A stretch of DNA of 64,000 nucleotides from Pseudomonadota bacterium (GTDB taxonomy: Bacteria > Pseudomonadota > Gammaproteobacteria > Burkholderiales > Burkholderiaceae_C): contig JAIUOW010000001.1 of NCBI GenBank assembly GCA_020161775.1, forward strand, positions 1-64,000, given 5' to 3'. The position numbers and the translations under genes were made by a program. Position 1 is the first letter of the stretch. The number at the start of each line of letters is the position of its first letter. The notes under the pieces were generated by a model, which searched no databases, had not been told where the DNA came from, and saw only the letters and a program-made list of their open reading frames with translations. This document shows, one piece after another, positions 20,572 through 29,262 of the stretch.

Positions 20572-23500
20572 ATGACCGACCTGTCCGCAGAATTCAAGGC
20601 GCTGGCCAGCTACCGCCCCACGCACAAGGTGCGCTTTGTCACGGCGGCCAGCCTGTTTGACGGGCATGACGCCGCCATCAACATCATGCGCCGCATCCTG
20701 CAGGGCATGGGGGCGGAGGTCATCCATCTGGGCCACAACCGCAGCGTGGACGAAGTCGTCACGGCGGCGTTGCAGGAAGACGCTCAGGGCATCGCCATCA
20801 GCAGCTACCAGGGCGGCCATGTGGAGTACTTCAAGTACATGGTGGACCTGCTCAAGCAGCGCGGCGGCGAGCACATCCAGGTGTTTGGCGGCGGCGGCGG
20901 CGTGATCGTGCCGCCCGAAATCCGCGAGTTGCAGGCCTATGGCGTCACGCGCATCTACAGCCCCGAGGACGGCCAGCGCATGGGCCTGGCCGGCATGATT
21001 GGCGAGATGGTCATGCGCTGCGACAAGGATCTCACGCCCTACGCGCCGGCCGATGTCAAAGCCATCCAGGGCCACGGTGAAATGAACTGGCGCGCTCTGG
21101 CTCAGCTGGTCACCGCGCTGGAGAACGAAAAGGCAGATGCTTCCCTGGTGGATGCGATCCGGCGGCAGGCCGCCGGCTGCAAGGTGCCCGTGCTGGGCAT
21201 CACCGGGACGGGTGGCGCGGGCAAATCATCCCTGACGGACGAAATCATCCGCCGCCTGCGGCAGGACCAGGGTGATGCCTTGCGCGTGGCCGTGATTTCC
21301 ATCGACCCGTCGCGCCGCAAGAGCGGGGGCGCGCTGCTGGGCGACCGCATCCGCATGAACGCCATTTCGCCCTGGGGCCAGGGCCCGCGGGTGTTCATGC
21401 GCAGCCTGGCCACACGGGATTTCGGCAGCGAAATCAGCGCGGCTTTGCCCGACGTGATTGCCGCCTGCAAGGTGGCGGGCTTCGACCTGGTGGTGGTGGA
21501 AACCTCGGGCATCGGCCAGGGCGATGCCGCCATCGTGCCGCATGTGGACGTGCCCATGTACGTGATGACGCCCGAGTTCGGCGCTGCCAGCCAGCTCGAA
21601 AAAATCGACATGCTGGACTTCGCCGAGTACGTGGCCATCAACAAGTTCGACCGCAAGGGCGCGGCCGACGCATTGCGCGACGTGGCCAAGCAGGTGCAAC
21701 GCAACAAGGAAGCCTGGGGTCAGCGGCCCGAGGACATGCCCGTGTTTGGCACCATGGCCGCGCGCTTCAACGACGACGGCGTCACCGCGCTGTACCAGGC
21801 GCTCAAGCCGCGGTTGCAGGCGCTGGGTCTGCCGCTGCGCGAAGGCAGCCTGCCCACCGTGCAGGTGCGCCACAGCACCAACCAGACCCCGGTCGTGCCG
21901 GCCGCGCGCACCCGCTACCTGGCCGAAATCAGCGACACGGTGCGCGGCTACAAGCGGCGCGCCCGGGAGCAGGCCCGCCTGGCCCGCGAGGTCCAGCAGC
22001 TGCGCGAATCCATGCGCATGCTCAAGCTGGACGCCCCGCAGAAAGAAAACGCCGTCAAGGCGCTGGACGACCTGGCCTGCCAGCGTGAAGCCCACCTGGG
22101 CGCGGCCGAACGTAAGCTGCTGGCGCAGTGGCCCGATATGCGCAAGGCCTATGCCGGCGACGAATACGTGGTGAAGATCCGCGACAAGGAAATCCGCACT
22201 GCGCTCACGAGCAAGTCACTGTCCGGGACCACGATCCGCAAGGTTTCGCTGCCCCAGTACGAAGACCACGGCGAAATCCTCCAGTGGCTGATGCTGGACA
22301 ACGTGCCTGGCAGCTACCCCTACACCGCCGGCACCTTTGCCTTCAAGCGCGAGGGCGAGGACCCCACGCGCATGTTCGCCGGCGAAGGCGACCCGTTCCG
22401 GACCAACCGGCGCTTCAAGCTGCTGTCCGAGGGCATGCCCGCCAAGCGCCTGTCCACTGCGTTTGACTCGGTCACGCTGTACGGCAACGACCCGGACCCG
22501 CGCCCGGACATCTATGGCAAGGTGGGCAACAGCGGCGTGAGCATCGCCACGCTGGACGACATGAAGGTGCTGTACGACGGCTTTGACCTGTGCAACCCGT
22601 CCACCTCGGTGTCCATGACCATCAATGGCCCGGCACCCAGCATCCTGGCCATGTTCATGAACACGGCCATCGACCAGAACATTGACAGGTTCAAGGCCGA
22701 GAACGGCCGTGAACCCACGGACACCGAGGCCGCCAAGATCCGCGAATGGGTGCTGGCCAACGTGCGCGGCACGGTGCAGGCGGACATCCTGAAGGAAGAC
22801 CAGGGCCAGAACACCTGCATCTTCAGCACCGAGTTCAGCCTGAAGGTCATGGGCGACATCGCGCAGTACTTCGTGCACCACAACGTGCGCAACTTCTACA
22901 GCGTGTCCATCAGCGGCTACCACATCGCCGAGGCGGGCGCCAACCCGATCAGCCAGCTGGCCTTCACGCTGAGCAACGGCTTCACCTTCGTGGAGGCCTA
23001 CCTCGCGCGCGGCATGCACATCGATGACTTCGCGCCCAACCTGAGCTTCTTCTTCTCCAACGGCATGGACCCGGAGTACACCGTCATGGGCCGGGTGGCC
23101 CGGCGCATCTGGGCCGTGGCCATGAAGGAAAAGTACGGCGCCAACGAACGCAGCCAGAAGCTCAAGTACCACATCCAGACCTCGGGCCGCAGCCTGCATG
23201 CGCAGGAAATCCAGTTCAACGACATCCGCACCACGCTGCAGGCGCTAATTGCAATCTATGACAACTGCAACAGCCTGCACACCAATGCGTTCGACGAGGC
23301 CATCACCACGCCCACCGAAGACAGCGTGCGCCGCGCCATGGCCATCCAGCTCATCATCAACCGCGAATGGGGGCTGGCGAAGAACGAGAACCCCAACCAG
23401 GGCGCGTTCATCATCGAGGAACTGACCGAGCTGGTCGAGGAAGCCGTGCTGGCCGAGTTCGAGCGGATCGCCGAGCGCGGCGGCGTGCTGGGCGCGATGG

Positions 23501-23865
23501 AGACGGGCTACCAGCGTGGCCGCATCCAGGACGAGAGCATGCATTACGAGATGCTCAAGCACACGGGTGAGCTGCCCATCATCGGCGTCAACACCTTCCG
23601 CAACCCGCATGGCGACGCCGTGCTGGACAAGCTGGAGCTGGCGCGCAGCACCGAGGAAGAAAAGCAGAGCCAGCTCAGGCGCCTGGCCGACTTCCATGCG
23701 CGCCATGCGGACGCGGCGCCCGTGCAGCTCAGGCGGCTGCAGCAGGCGGTGATCGACAACCTCAACGTGTTTGAAGTGCTGATGGACGCCGTGCGGGTGT
23801 GTTCGCTGGGGCAGATCACCAACGCCTTGTTCGAAGTGGGCGGCCAGTACCGCCGCAACATGTAG
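20572..23865 (+). CDS. icmF: Fused isobutyryl-CoA mutase with G-protein chaperone
   Basis: Adenosylcobalamin enzyme interconverting isobutyryl-CoA and n-butyryl-CoA (known members also act on isovaleryl- and pivalyl-CoA). Domain order is that of IcmF. First comes an N-terminal B12-binding domain (residues about 20-145, with LFDGHDAAI giving the cobalt-ligand His). Next is a MeaI-like GTPase with P-loop GTGGAGKSS and NKFDRKGA. Last is the C-terminal TIM-barrel mutase with [26 protein letters not shown]. 1097 aa, full length. It links valine-derived isobutyryl-CoA to butyryl-CoA oxidation. The next genes encode a HAAT transporter. Confidence 0.95.
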   Translation: MTDLSAEFKALASYRPTHKVRFVTAASLFDGHDAAINIMRRILQGMGAEVIHLGHNRSVDEVVTAALQEDAQGIAISSYQGGHVEYFKYMVDLLKQRGGEHIQVFGGGGGVIVPPEIRELQAYGVTRIYSPEDGQRMGLAGMIGEMVMRCDKDLTPYAPADVKAIQGHGEMNWRALAQLVTALENEKADASLVDAIRRQAAGCKVPVLGITGTGGAGKSSLTDEIIRRLRQDQGDALRVAVISIDPSRRKSGGALLGDRIRMNAISPWGQGPRVFMRSLATRDFGSEISAALPDVIAACKVAGFDLVVVETSGIGQGDAAIVPHVDVPMYVMTPEFGAASQLEKIDMLDFAEYVAINKFDRKGAADALRDVAKQVQRNKEAWGQRPEDMPVFGTMAARFNDDGVTALYQALKPRLQALGLPLREGSLPTVQVRHSTNQTPVVPAARTRYLAEISDTVRGYKRRAREQARLAREVQQLRESMRMLKLDAPQKENAVKALDDLACQREAHLGAAERKLLAQWPDMRKAYAGDEYVVKIRDKEIRTALTSKSLSGTTIRKVSLPQYEDHGEILQWLMLDNVPGSYPYTAGTFAFKREGEDPTRMFAGEGDPFRTNRRFKLLSEGMPAKRLSTAFDSVTLYGNDPDPRPDIYGKVGNSGVSIATLDDMKVLYDGFDLCNPSTSVSMTINGPAPSILAMFMNTAIDQNIDRFKAENGREPTDTEAAKIREWVLANVRGTVQADILKEDQGQNTCIFSTEFSLKVMGDIAQYFVHHNVRNFYSVSISGYHIAEAGANPISQLAFTLSNGFTFVEAYLARGMHIDDFAPNLSFFFSNGMDPEYTVMGRVARRIWAVAMKEKYGANERSQKLKYHIQTSGRSLHAQEIQFNDIRTTLQALIAIYDNCNSLHTNAFDEAITTPTEDSVRRAMAIQLIINREWGLAKNENPNQGAFIIEELTELVEEAVLAEFERIAERGGVLGAMETGYQRGRIQDESMHYEMLKHTGELPIIGVNTFRNPHGDAVLDKLELARSTEEEKQSQLRRLADFHARHADAAPVQLRRLQQAVIDNLNVFEVLMDAVRVCSLGQITNALFEVGGQYRRNM

Positions 23866-24030
23866 CCCGCTCCCGGCGTCAGGCTTCTGACAGCATGAAA
23901 CGCCGCCGCGGGTGCTTCTCATTGGCGGGGCACGCGGCACGCAAAACTACCTAAGGGCATACCCGGTTTGTCCTGGCCGCAGGCGTGCCTAGCATTCGCT
24001 CTCCCTACAAGCCCCCGAGAGGAGCGCGAT

Positions 24031-24804
24031 TTGGCAGCCGAGATCATTCTGGAGACAACAGGCCTGACGAAGGAGTTCAAGGGCTTTGTCGCGGTCAATA
24101 ACGTTGACCTGAAAGTACGGCGCGGCCACATCCATGCGCTGATTGGCCCGAACGGCGCGGGCAAGACCACGTTCTTCAACCTGCTGACCAAGTTCCTGCC
24201 GCCCACCGCCGGCGCCATCACCTTCAACGGTGAAGACATCACGCACGAAAGGCCCGCCCAGACGGCCCGCCGCGGCATCGTGCGCTCGTTCCAGATATCG
24301 GCCGTGTTTCCTCACATGACGGTGCTGGAAAATGTGCGCGCCGCCCTGCAGCGCCAGTTGGGCAACTCGTTCCACTTCTGGAAGCCGGAGTCCACGCTGC
24401 ACCACCTGCATGCGCGCGCGCAGCAGTTGCTGGCCGAAGTGGACCTGCAGGACTTTGCCCAGGAGCTCACCGTCAACCTGCCCTATGGCCGCAAGCGCGC
24501 GCTGGAACTCGCCACCACCATGGCGCTGGAGCCCGAGCTGATGCTGCTGGACGAACCCACCCAGGGCATGGGCCACGAAGACGTGCACCGCGTGACGGAG
24601 CTGATCAAGAAAGTCTCGGCTGGCCGCACCATCCTGATGGTGGAGCACAACATGAACGTGGTGTCGTCCATCGCTGACCGCATCACCGTTCTGCAGCGCG
24701 GCGCCATCATCGCCGACGGTCCGTACGCCGAGGTGTCGGCCAACCCGCTCGTGATCGAGGCCTACATGGGAACCGCCGACGCGGCCCTGCAAGGGGCGCA
24801 CTGA
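24031..24804 (+). CDS. livG: HAAT-family ABC transporter ATPase (LivG-like)
   Basis: One of two cytoplasmic ATPases of a branched-chain amino acid/amide-type ABC importer. Walker A GPNGAGKTT, signature region NLPYGRKRALELA, Walker B LMLLDEPTQGMG. The start is taken as TTG 24031 because GAGAGGAG lies 6 nt before it; the frame stays open to an upstream ATG at 23968 that lacks a ribosome-binding site. 257 aa. First gene of livGFKHM; the 165-nt gap after icmF holds a small GTCAG-GCTT-CTGAC hairpin but no clear promoter. Confidence 0.9.
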   Translation: MAAEIILETTGLTKEFKGFVAVNNVDLKVRRGHIHALIGPNGAGKTTFFNLLTKFLPPTAGAITFNGEDITHERPAQTARRGIVRSFQISAVFPHMTVLENVRAALQRQLGNSFHFWKPESTLHHLHARAQQLLAEVDLQDFAQELTVNLPYGRKRALELATTMALEPELMLLDEPTQGMGHEDVHRVTELIKKVSAGRTILMVEHNMNVVSSIADRITVLQRGAIIADGPYAEVSANPLVIEAYMGTADAALQGAH

Positions 24805-24805
24805 A

Positions 24806-25510
24806 ATGTCCAAGGAACTGCTGAGAATCGAAGGCCTGAACGCCTGGTACGGCGAATCGCACATCCTGCACGGTGTGGACCTCACGGTGAACGAGGGCGA
24901 GGTGGTGACGCTGCTGGGGCGCAACGGCGCCGGGCGCACCACCACCATGCGTGCCATCGTGGGCCTGACCGGCAGCCGCAAGGGCTCGATCCGCATCAAC
25001 GGCGAAGAAGCCATCAAGCTGCCGCCGCACAAGGTGGCCCGCCTGGGCGTGGGCTACTGCCCCGAAGAGCGCGGCATCTTCGCCAGCCTGACGGCCGAGG
25101 AAAACCTGATGTTGCCGCCCACCATCGGCCCCGGCGGCATGAGCATTGATGACATCTACGCGATGTTCCCCAACCTCAAGGAACGTGCCAGCAGCCCCGG
25201 CACGCGCCTGTCGGGCGGCGAGCAGCAGATGCTGGCCGTGGCCCGCATCCTGCGCACCGGCGCGCGCCTGCTTTTGCTGGACGAAATCTCCGAGGGCCTG
25301 GCACCGGTGATCGTGCAAAAACTGGCCGAGATGATCCGCACGCTCAAGGCGCGCGGCTACACGATCGTGCTGGTGGAGCAGAACTTCCGCTTTGCCGCGC
25401 CGCTGGCAGACCGCTTCTACGTCATGGAACATGGCCGCATCGTCAAGCAGTTTGCGCAACACGAGCTGCACGGCAACATGGCCATGCTGCAGGAATACCT
25501 CGGCGTCTGA
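24806..25510 (+). CDS. livF: HAAT-family ABC transporter ATPase (LivF-like), Walker A Lys replaced by Arg
   Basis: Second ATPase of the importer, 234 aa. Signature LSGGEQQMLAVAR, Walker B LLLLDEISEGLAP and H-loop-position region VLVEQNF are intact. The P-loop reads GRNGAGRTTT: the codon CGC puts Arg where the invariant Lys is expected, and the Q/N in place of the switch His is typical of LivF. One base separates it from livG. Substitution may be shared by relatives, which I cannot check. Confidence 0.92.
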   Translation: MSKELLRIEGLNAWYGESHILHGVDLTVNEGEVVTLLGRNGAGRTTTMRAIVGLTGSRKGSIRINGEEAIKLPPHKVARLGVGYCPEERGIFASLTAEENLMLPPTIGPGGMSIDDIYAMFPNLKERASSPGTRLSGGEQQMLAVARILRTGARLLLLDEISEGLAPVIVQKLAEMIRTLKARGYTIVLVEQNFRFAAPLADRFYVMEHGRIVKQFAQHELHGNMAMLQEYLGV

Positions 25511-25561
25511 ACGCCTGCCCGCCCCCCCCCGACCCCTTTGTTCAACCCTGGAGACATCAAC

Positions 25562-26761
25562 ATGAAACTCAAAACCCTCGTCGCTGCCCTGGCCGTCGGC
25601 CTTGGCGCTACCGGCGCATTCGCGCAGACCAGCACCGGCCCCGTCAAGATCGGCTTCATCACCGACATGTCCAGCCTGTACGCCGACATTGACGGCCCGG
25701 CCGGCGGTGAAATGATCAAGTGGGCCGCGCAGGACTTCGGCGGCAAGGTGCTGGGCCGCCCGATCGAGGTGCTGACCGCTGACCACCAGAACAAGGCTGA
25801 CGTGGCCAGCTCCAAGGCGCGCGAATGGATGGACAAGGAAAACCTGTCCATGCTGGTCGGCGGCACCAGCTCGGGCACGGCCCTGGCCATGGCCAAGGTC
25901 GCCTCTGAAAAGAAGCGCCCGTTCATCGTCATCGGCGCTGGCTCCGCCCGCCTGACCAATGAAGACTGCTCGCCCTACACGGTGCATTACGCCTACGACA
26001 CCGTGGCCCTGGCCAAGGTGGCCGGCAACGCGCTGGTGAAGGCCGGCAACAAGAACTGGTACTTCCTGACGGCCGACTACGCCTTCGGCTATTCGCTGGA
26101 AGGCGACGCCTCCAACGTGGTCAAGGCCAATGGCGGCACGGTGACCGGTGCGGTGCGCCACCCGCTGAACGCGTCCGACTTCTCGTCGTTCCTGCTGCAG
26201 GCACAGTCCAGCAAGGCGCAGATCCTGGGCCTGGCCAACGCCGGCGGTGACTTCACCAACGCCATGAAGGCCGCCAAGGAATTCGGCATCAACAAGACCA
26301 TGAAGATCGCCGGCCTGCTGGTGTTCATCAACGACGTGCACAGCCTGGGCCTGTCCAATACCGAAGGCCTGCAGCTGGCCGACAGCTGGTACTGGAACCA
26401 GGACGACGCCTCGCGCGCATTCGCCAAGCGCTTCTTCGAGAAGTACAAGCGCATGCCTTCCAGCCTGCAGGCCGCTGACTATTCGGCCACCATGACCTAC
26501 CTCAAGGCCGTGAAGGCCGTGGGCTCGACCGATGCCGACAAGGTCATGGCCGAGATGAAGAAGACCGGCGCCAACGACTTCTACAGCAAGGGCAAGATCC
26601 GCGCCGACGGCCGCATGATCCACGACATGTACCTGTTCCAGGTCAAGGGCCCCAAGGAATCCTCCACACCGTGGGACTACTACAAGACCGTGGCCAAGGT
26701 GCCGGGCGATCAGGCTTTCACGACCGTGGCCGAGTCCAAGTGCTCGCTGATCAAGAAGTAA
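25562..26761 (+). CDS. ABC transporter periplasmic binding protein (LivK-like, Peripla_BP_6)
   Basis: Solute receptor of the importer: signal peptide with cleavage after AFA, then the type I periplasmic binding fold starting GPVKIGFITDMSS and including GGTSSGTALAMAKVASEKKRPFI. 399 aa; start ATG 25562 with GGAG upstream. This subgroup binds varied small amides, amino acids or aromatic acids, so branched-chain amino acids are only one possibility. A 15-bp hairpin follows its stop. Confidence 0.9.
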   Translation: MKLKTLVAALAVGLGATGAFAQTSTGPVKIGFITDMSSLYADIDGPAGGEMIKWAAQDFGGKVLGRPIEVLTADHQNKADVASSKAREWMDKENLSMLVGGTSSGTALAMAKVASEKKRPFIVIGAGSARLTNEDCSPYTVHYAYDTVALAKVAGNALVKAGNKNWYFLTADYAFGYSLEGDASNVVKANGGTVTGAVRHPLNASDFSSFLLQAQSSKAQILGLANAGGDFTNAMKAAKEFGINKTMKIAGLLVFINDVHSLGLSNTEGLQLADSWYWNQDDASRAFAKRFFEKYKRMPSSLQAADYSATMTYLKAVKAVGSTDADKVMAEMKKTGANDFYSKGKIRADGRMIHDMYLFQVKGPKESSTPWDYYKTVAKVPGDQAFTTVAESKCSLIKK

Positions 26762-26774
26762 CTGCAAGCAAGAC

Positions 26775-26807
26775 GGCGGCAGCCGGGCCCGTGGCCCGGC
26801 TGCCGCC
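26775..26807 (+). other. Perfect 15-bp hairpin between livK and livH, no U tract
   Basis: GGCGGCAGCCGGGCC, loop CGT, then the exact complement. No T run follows, so it is not a standard terminator. Such a structure after a binding-protein gene can block 3' exonucleases and raise the level of the receptor mRNA relative to the permease; this role is inferred. Confidence 0.8.
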
Positions 26808-26832
26808 TGTACCTGACTGACAAAGCGCATCC

Positions 26833-27717
26833 ATGGAAATCTTCGGCATTCCCCATCAGGCCTTTATGGGCCAGCTGCTTCTGGGCCTGGTCAACGGCGC
26901 GTTCTACGCCATGCTCAGCCTGGGTCTGGCCGTGATCTTCGGCCTGCTGGACATCGTGAATTTCGCGCACGGCGCGTTGTACATGCTGGGCGCGTTCAGC
27001 GCCTGGATCATGCTGGACAAATGGGGCGTGAATTACTGGTTCGCGCTGATCCTCGCGCCCCTGGTCGTGGGCGCCTTGGGCGTCATCATTGAACGACTTT
27101 TCCTCAAACACCTGTATGGGCTGGACCCGCTGTACGGCCTGTTGCTGACCTTCGGCCTGTCGCTGATCCTTGAGGGCGTCTTTCGCGAACAGTACGGCGT
27201 ATCGGGGCAAAACTACCCCGTGCCCGAGCTGCTGTCGGGCGCCACCAACCTGGGCTTCATGGTGCTGCCCAACTACCGCGCCTGGGTTGTGGTGGCCTCG
27301 CTGGTCGTCTGCCTGGGCACCTGGTTCCTGATCGAACGCACCCGCCTGGGCGCCTACCTGCGCGCCGGCACCGAGAACGCCAAGCTCGTTCAGGCCTTTG
27401 GCGTGAACGTGCCGCTGATGGTCATGCTGACCTACGGCGCCGGTGCTGCGCTGGCCGGGCTGGCCGGCGTGCTGGCCGCGCCCATCATCCAGGTCACGCC
27501 GCTCATGGGCTCCAACCTCATCATCGTGGTGTTTGCCGTGGTGGTGATCGGCGGCATGGGGTCCATCCTCGGCTCGGTCATCACCGGGCTGGGCCTGGGC
27601 GTGGTCGAGGGCCTGACGCGCGTGTTCTACCCGGAAGCCTCCAGCGTCGTCGTGTTCGTGGTGATGGTCATCGTGCTGATCCTTCGCCCGGCCGGCCTGT
27701 TTGGCAAGGAAGCCTGA
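26833..27717 (+). CDS. livH: ABC transporter permease (LivH-like)
   Basis: Inner-membrane permease of the importer, 294 aa, with about eight hydrophobic spans and the family blocks VNGAFYAMLSLGLAVIFGLL, NFAHGALYMLGAF and the coupling-loop region GTENAKLVQAFGVN. Ends 3 nt before livM. Confidence 0.95.
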   Translation: MEIFGIPHQAFMGQLLLGLVNGAFYAMLSLGLAVIFGLLDIVNFAHGALYMLGAFSAWIMLDKWGVNYWFALILAPLVVGALGVIIERLFLKHLYGLDPLYGLLLTFGLSLILEGVFREQYGVSGQNYPVPELLSGATNLGFMVLPNYRAWVVVASLVVCLGTWFLIERTRLGAYLRAGTENAKLVQAFGVNVPLMVMLTYGAGAALAGLAGVLAAPIIQVTPLMGSNLIIVVFAVVVIGGMGSILGSVITGLGLGVVEGLTRVFYPEASSVVVFVVMVIVLILRPAGLFGKEA

Positions 27718-27720
27718 AAC

Positions 27721-28671
27721 ATGAACCACTACGCCAAACTCACCCGCATCACCTACATCGCATTGCTGGCGCTTGCGCTGGCCGCGCCCCTGCTGGGCCT
27801 GTACCCGGTGTTCGTCATGAAGCTGCTGTGCTTCGCGCTGTTTGCCTGTGCGTTCAACCTGCTGCTGGGCTTTACCGGCCTGCTGTCGTTCGGCCATGCG
27901 GCGTTCTTCGGCTTCGCGGCCTACATCACCGGCTGGGGCATCAAGTCGCAGGGCTGGACACCCGAAATCGGCATCCTGGGCGGCGCCATCGTGGCCGCCT
28001 TGCTGGGCCTGCTGGTCGGGCTGGTGGCCATCCGCCGCCAGGGCATCTATTTCGCCATGATCACGCTGGCCATGGCCCAGATGGTGTATTTCATCTGCCT
28101 GCAGGCATCGTTCACCGGCGGCGAGGACGGCCTGCAGGGCGTGCCGCGCGGCAACCTGTTCGGCGTGCTGCCACTGGCATCCGACACCACCATGTATTAC
28201 GTGGTCGTGGCGGTCTTCGTGGCCTGCTTCCTGGGTATTTCGCGCATCGTGCATTCGCCGTTCGGCCAGGTGCTCAAGATGATCCGCGAGAACGAGCCCC
28301 GCGCCATTTCGCTGGGCTACGAGGTGGACCGCTACAAGCTGCTGGCGTTCGTGCTGTCTGCCGGCCTGGCGGGCCTGGCTGGCTCGCTCAAGACGCTGGT
28401 CATGGGCTTTGCCACGCTGTCGGACGTGCACTGGTCCATGTCGGGCGAGGTGATCCTGATGAGCCTGCTGGGCGGCGTGGGCACCTTCTTCGGCCCGGTG
28501 TTCGGCGCGGGCATCGTCATCTCATTGCAGAACCTGCTGGCCGACAAGGTGGGGGCCTGGGTCACCGTGATCATCGGCGCCATCTTCGTGGTGTGCGTGC
28601 TGGCCTTCCGCAAAGGCGTGGTGGGTGAACTGCAGGCCTACCTGGAGCGCCGCCGCGCGGCCAAGGCGTAG
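27721..28671 (+). CDS. livM: ABC transporter permease (LivM-like)
   Basis: Second permease subunit, 316 aa, with many hydrophobic spans, NLLLGFTGLLSFGHAAFFG near residue 45 and the EAA-like loop MIRENEPRAISLGYEVDRYKLLAF. Last gene of the transporter operon. Downstream are two foldback elements instead of an obvious terminator. Confidence 0.95.
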   Translation: MNHYAKLTRITYIALLALALAAPLLGLYPVFVMKLLCFALFACAFNLLLGFTGLLSFGHAAFFGFAAYITGWGIKSQGWTPEIGILGGAIVAALLGLLVGLVAIRRQGIYFAMITLAMAQMVYFICLQASFTGGEDGLQGVPRGNLFGVLPLASDTTMYYVVVAVFVACFLGISRIVHSPFGQVLKMIRENEPRAISLGYEVDRYKLLAFVLSAGLAGLAGSLKTLVMGFATLSDVHWSMSGEVILMSLLGGVGTFFGPVFGAGIVISLQNLLADKVGAWVTVIIGAIFVVCVLAFRKGVVGELQAYLERRRAAKA

Positions 28672-28700
28672 GAGCTTTGCTGGTACTTTGCTTTTGTACG

Positions 28701-28928
28701 CAAGGTTGTGGGTGGGGCTGCTGGCGCTTCACTGCAACGCCCTCCGCTGCGCTACGGGTTCCCTGCGCTGCTCGCCCTGCGGGGCGGGGTTTGAGCGCTT
28801 CGCAATGGCGCTGATACGCGCCATTCCATAAATCGCCCAAACCCCGGTCCGCCTGCGGCGGACTGCCCCCGCAGGTCTGCGCTGCTCGGCGTCGCAGAGG
28901 CGCGCCATCAGCCCCACCCACAACCTTG
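28701..28928 (-). repeat. Foldback element A (long imperfect hairpin)
   Basis: The ends are inverted repeats: 28701-28720 (CAAGGTTGTGGG...) and 28909-28928 are exact complements over 20 bp and match 26 of 27 if extended inward. Read on the minus strand it contains GTCCGCC-GCA-GGCGGAC and the core CGATTTATGGAATGGCGC-GTATCA-GCGCCATT. Its orientation is set by the core it shares with element B. No coding frame is supported. It lies 29 nt after livM. The 28672-28700 and 28929-29007 spacers hold only small hairpins such as TGGTC-ACTT-TGACCA. Confidence 0.85.
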
Positions 28929-29007
28929 CAGCCTGCGTGCAGGTGCGCCACTGGTCACTTTGACCAAAAGCCCGGCTGTTGAACCGTCGCGCGCCAACCA
29001 TGCTGCT

Positions 29008-29238
29008 GCAAGGACGGGGGGTAGGGCCGCAGCGGCGCCTCTGCGGTGCCGAGCACCGGAGTGCAGCGGGGGGAGTCCGACCGCAGGGCGGACCGGCGAG
29101 GACGATTTATGGAACGGCGCGTATCAGCGCCGTTGCGAAGCGACCGCAGCCGCCCCGCGGAACGAGGAGCGCAGGGGAGTCCGGCCACAGGCCGGACCAC
29201 CGCAGTGAAGCCGCTGCGGCCCTACCCCCCGTCCTTGC
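29008..29238 (+). repeat. Foldback element B (related to A, opposite orientation)
   Basis: The ends 29008-29035 (GCAAGGACGGGG...) and 29211-29238 are exact complements over 28 bp. Inside are GTCCG...CGGAC and GTCCGGCC-ACA-GGCCGGAC hairpins and the core CGATTTATGGAACGGCGC-GTATCA-GCGCCGTT (29103-29134). Core and several internal blocks match element A read on the other strand. The stem sequences differ between A and B yet pair in each. It ends 24 nt before the stop of the leftward metallo-beta-lactamase gene. Confidence 0.85.
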
Positions 29239-29262
29239 CGACGGGATATGAACATAGGAACC

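Noticed and set aside
24707-26830. A 707-codon open frame opposite the livF-livK region
   Set aside because: Antisense to two intact ABC transporter genes; the long frame results from high GC at third codon positions.
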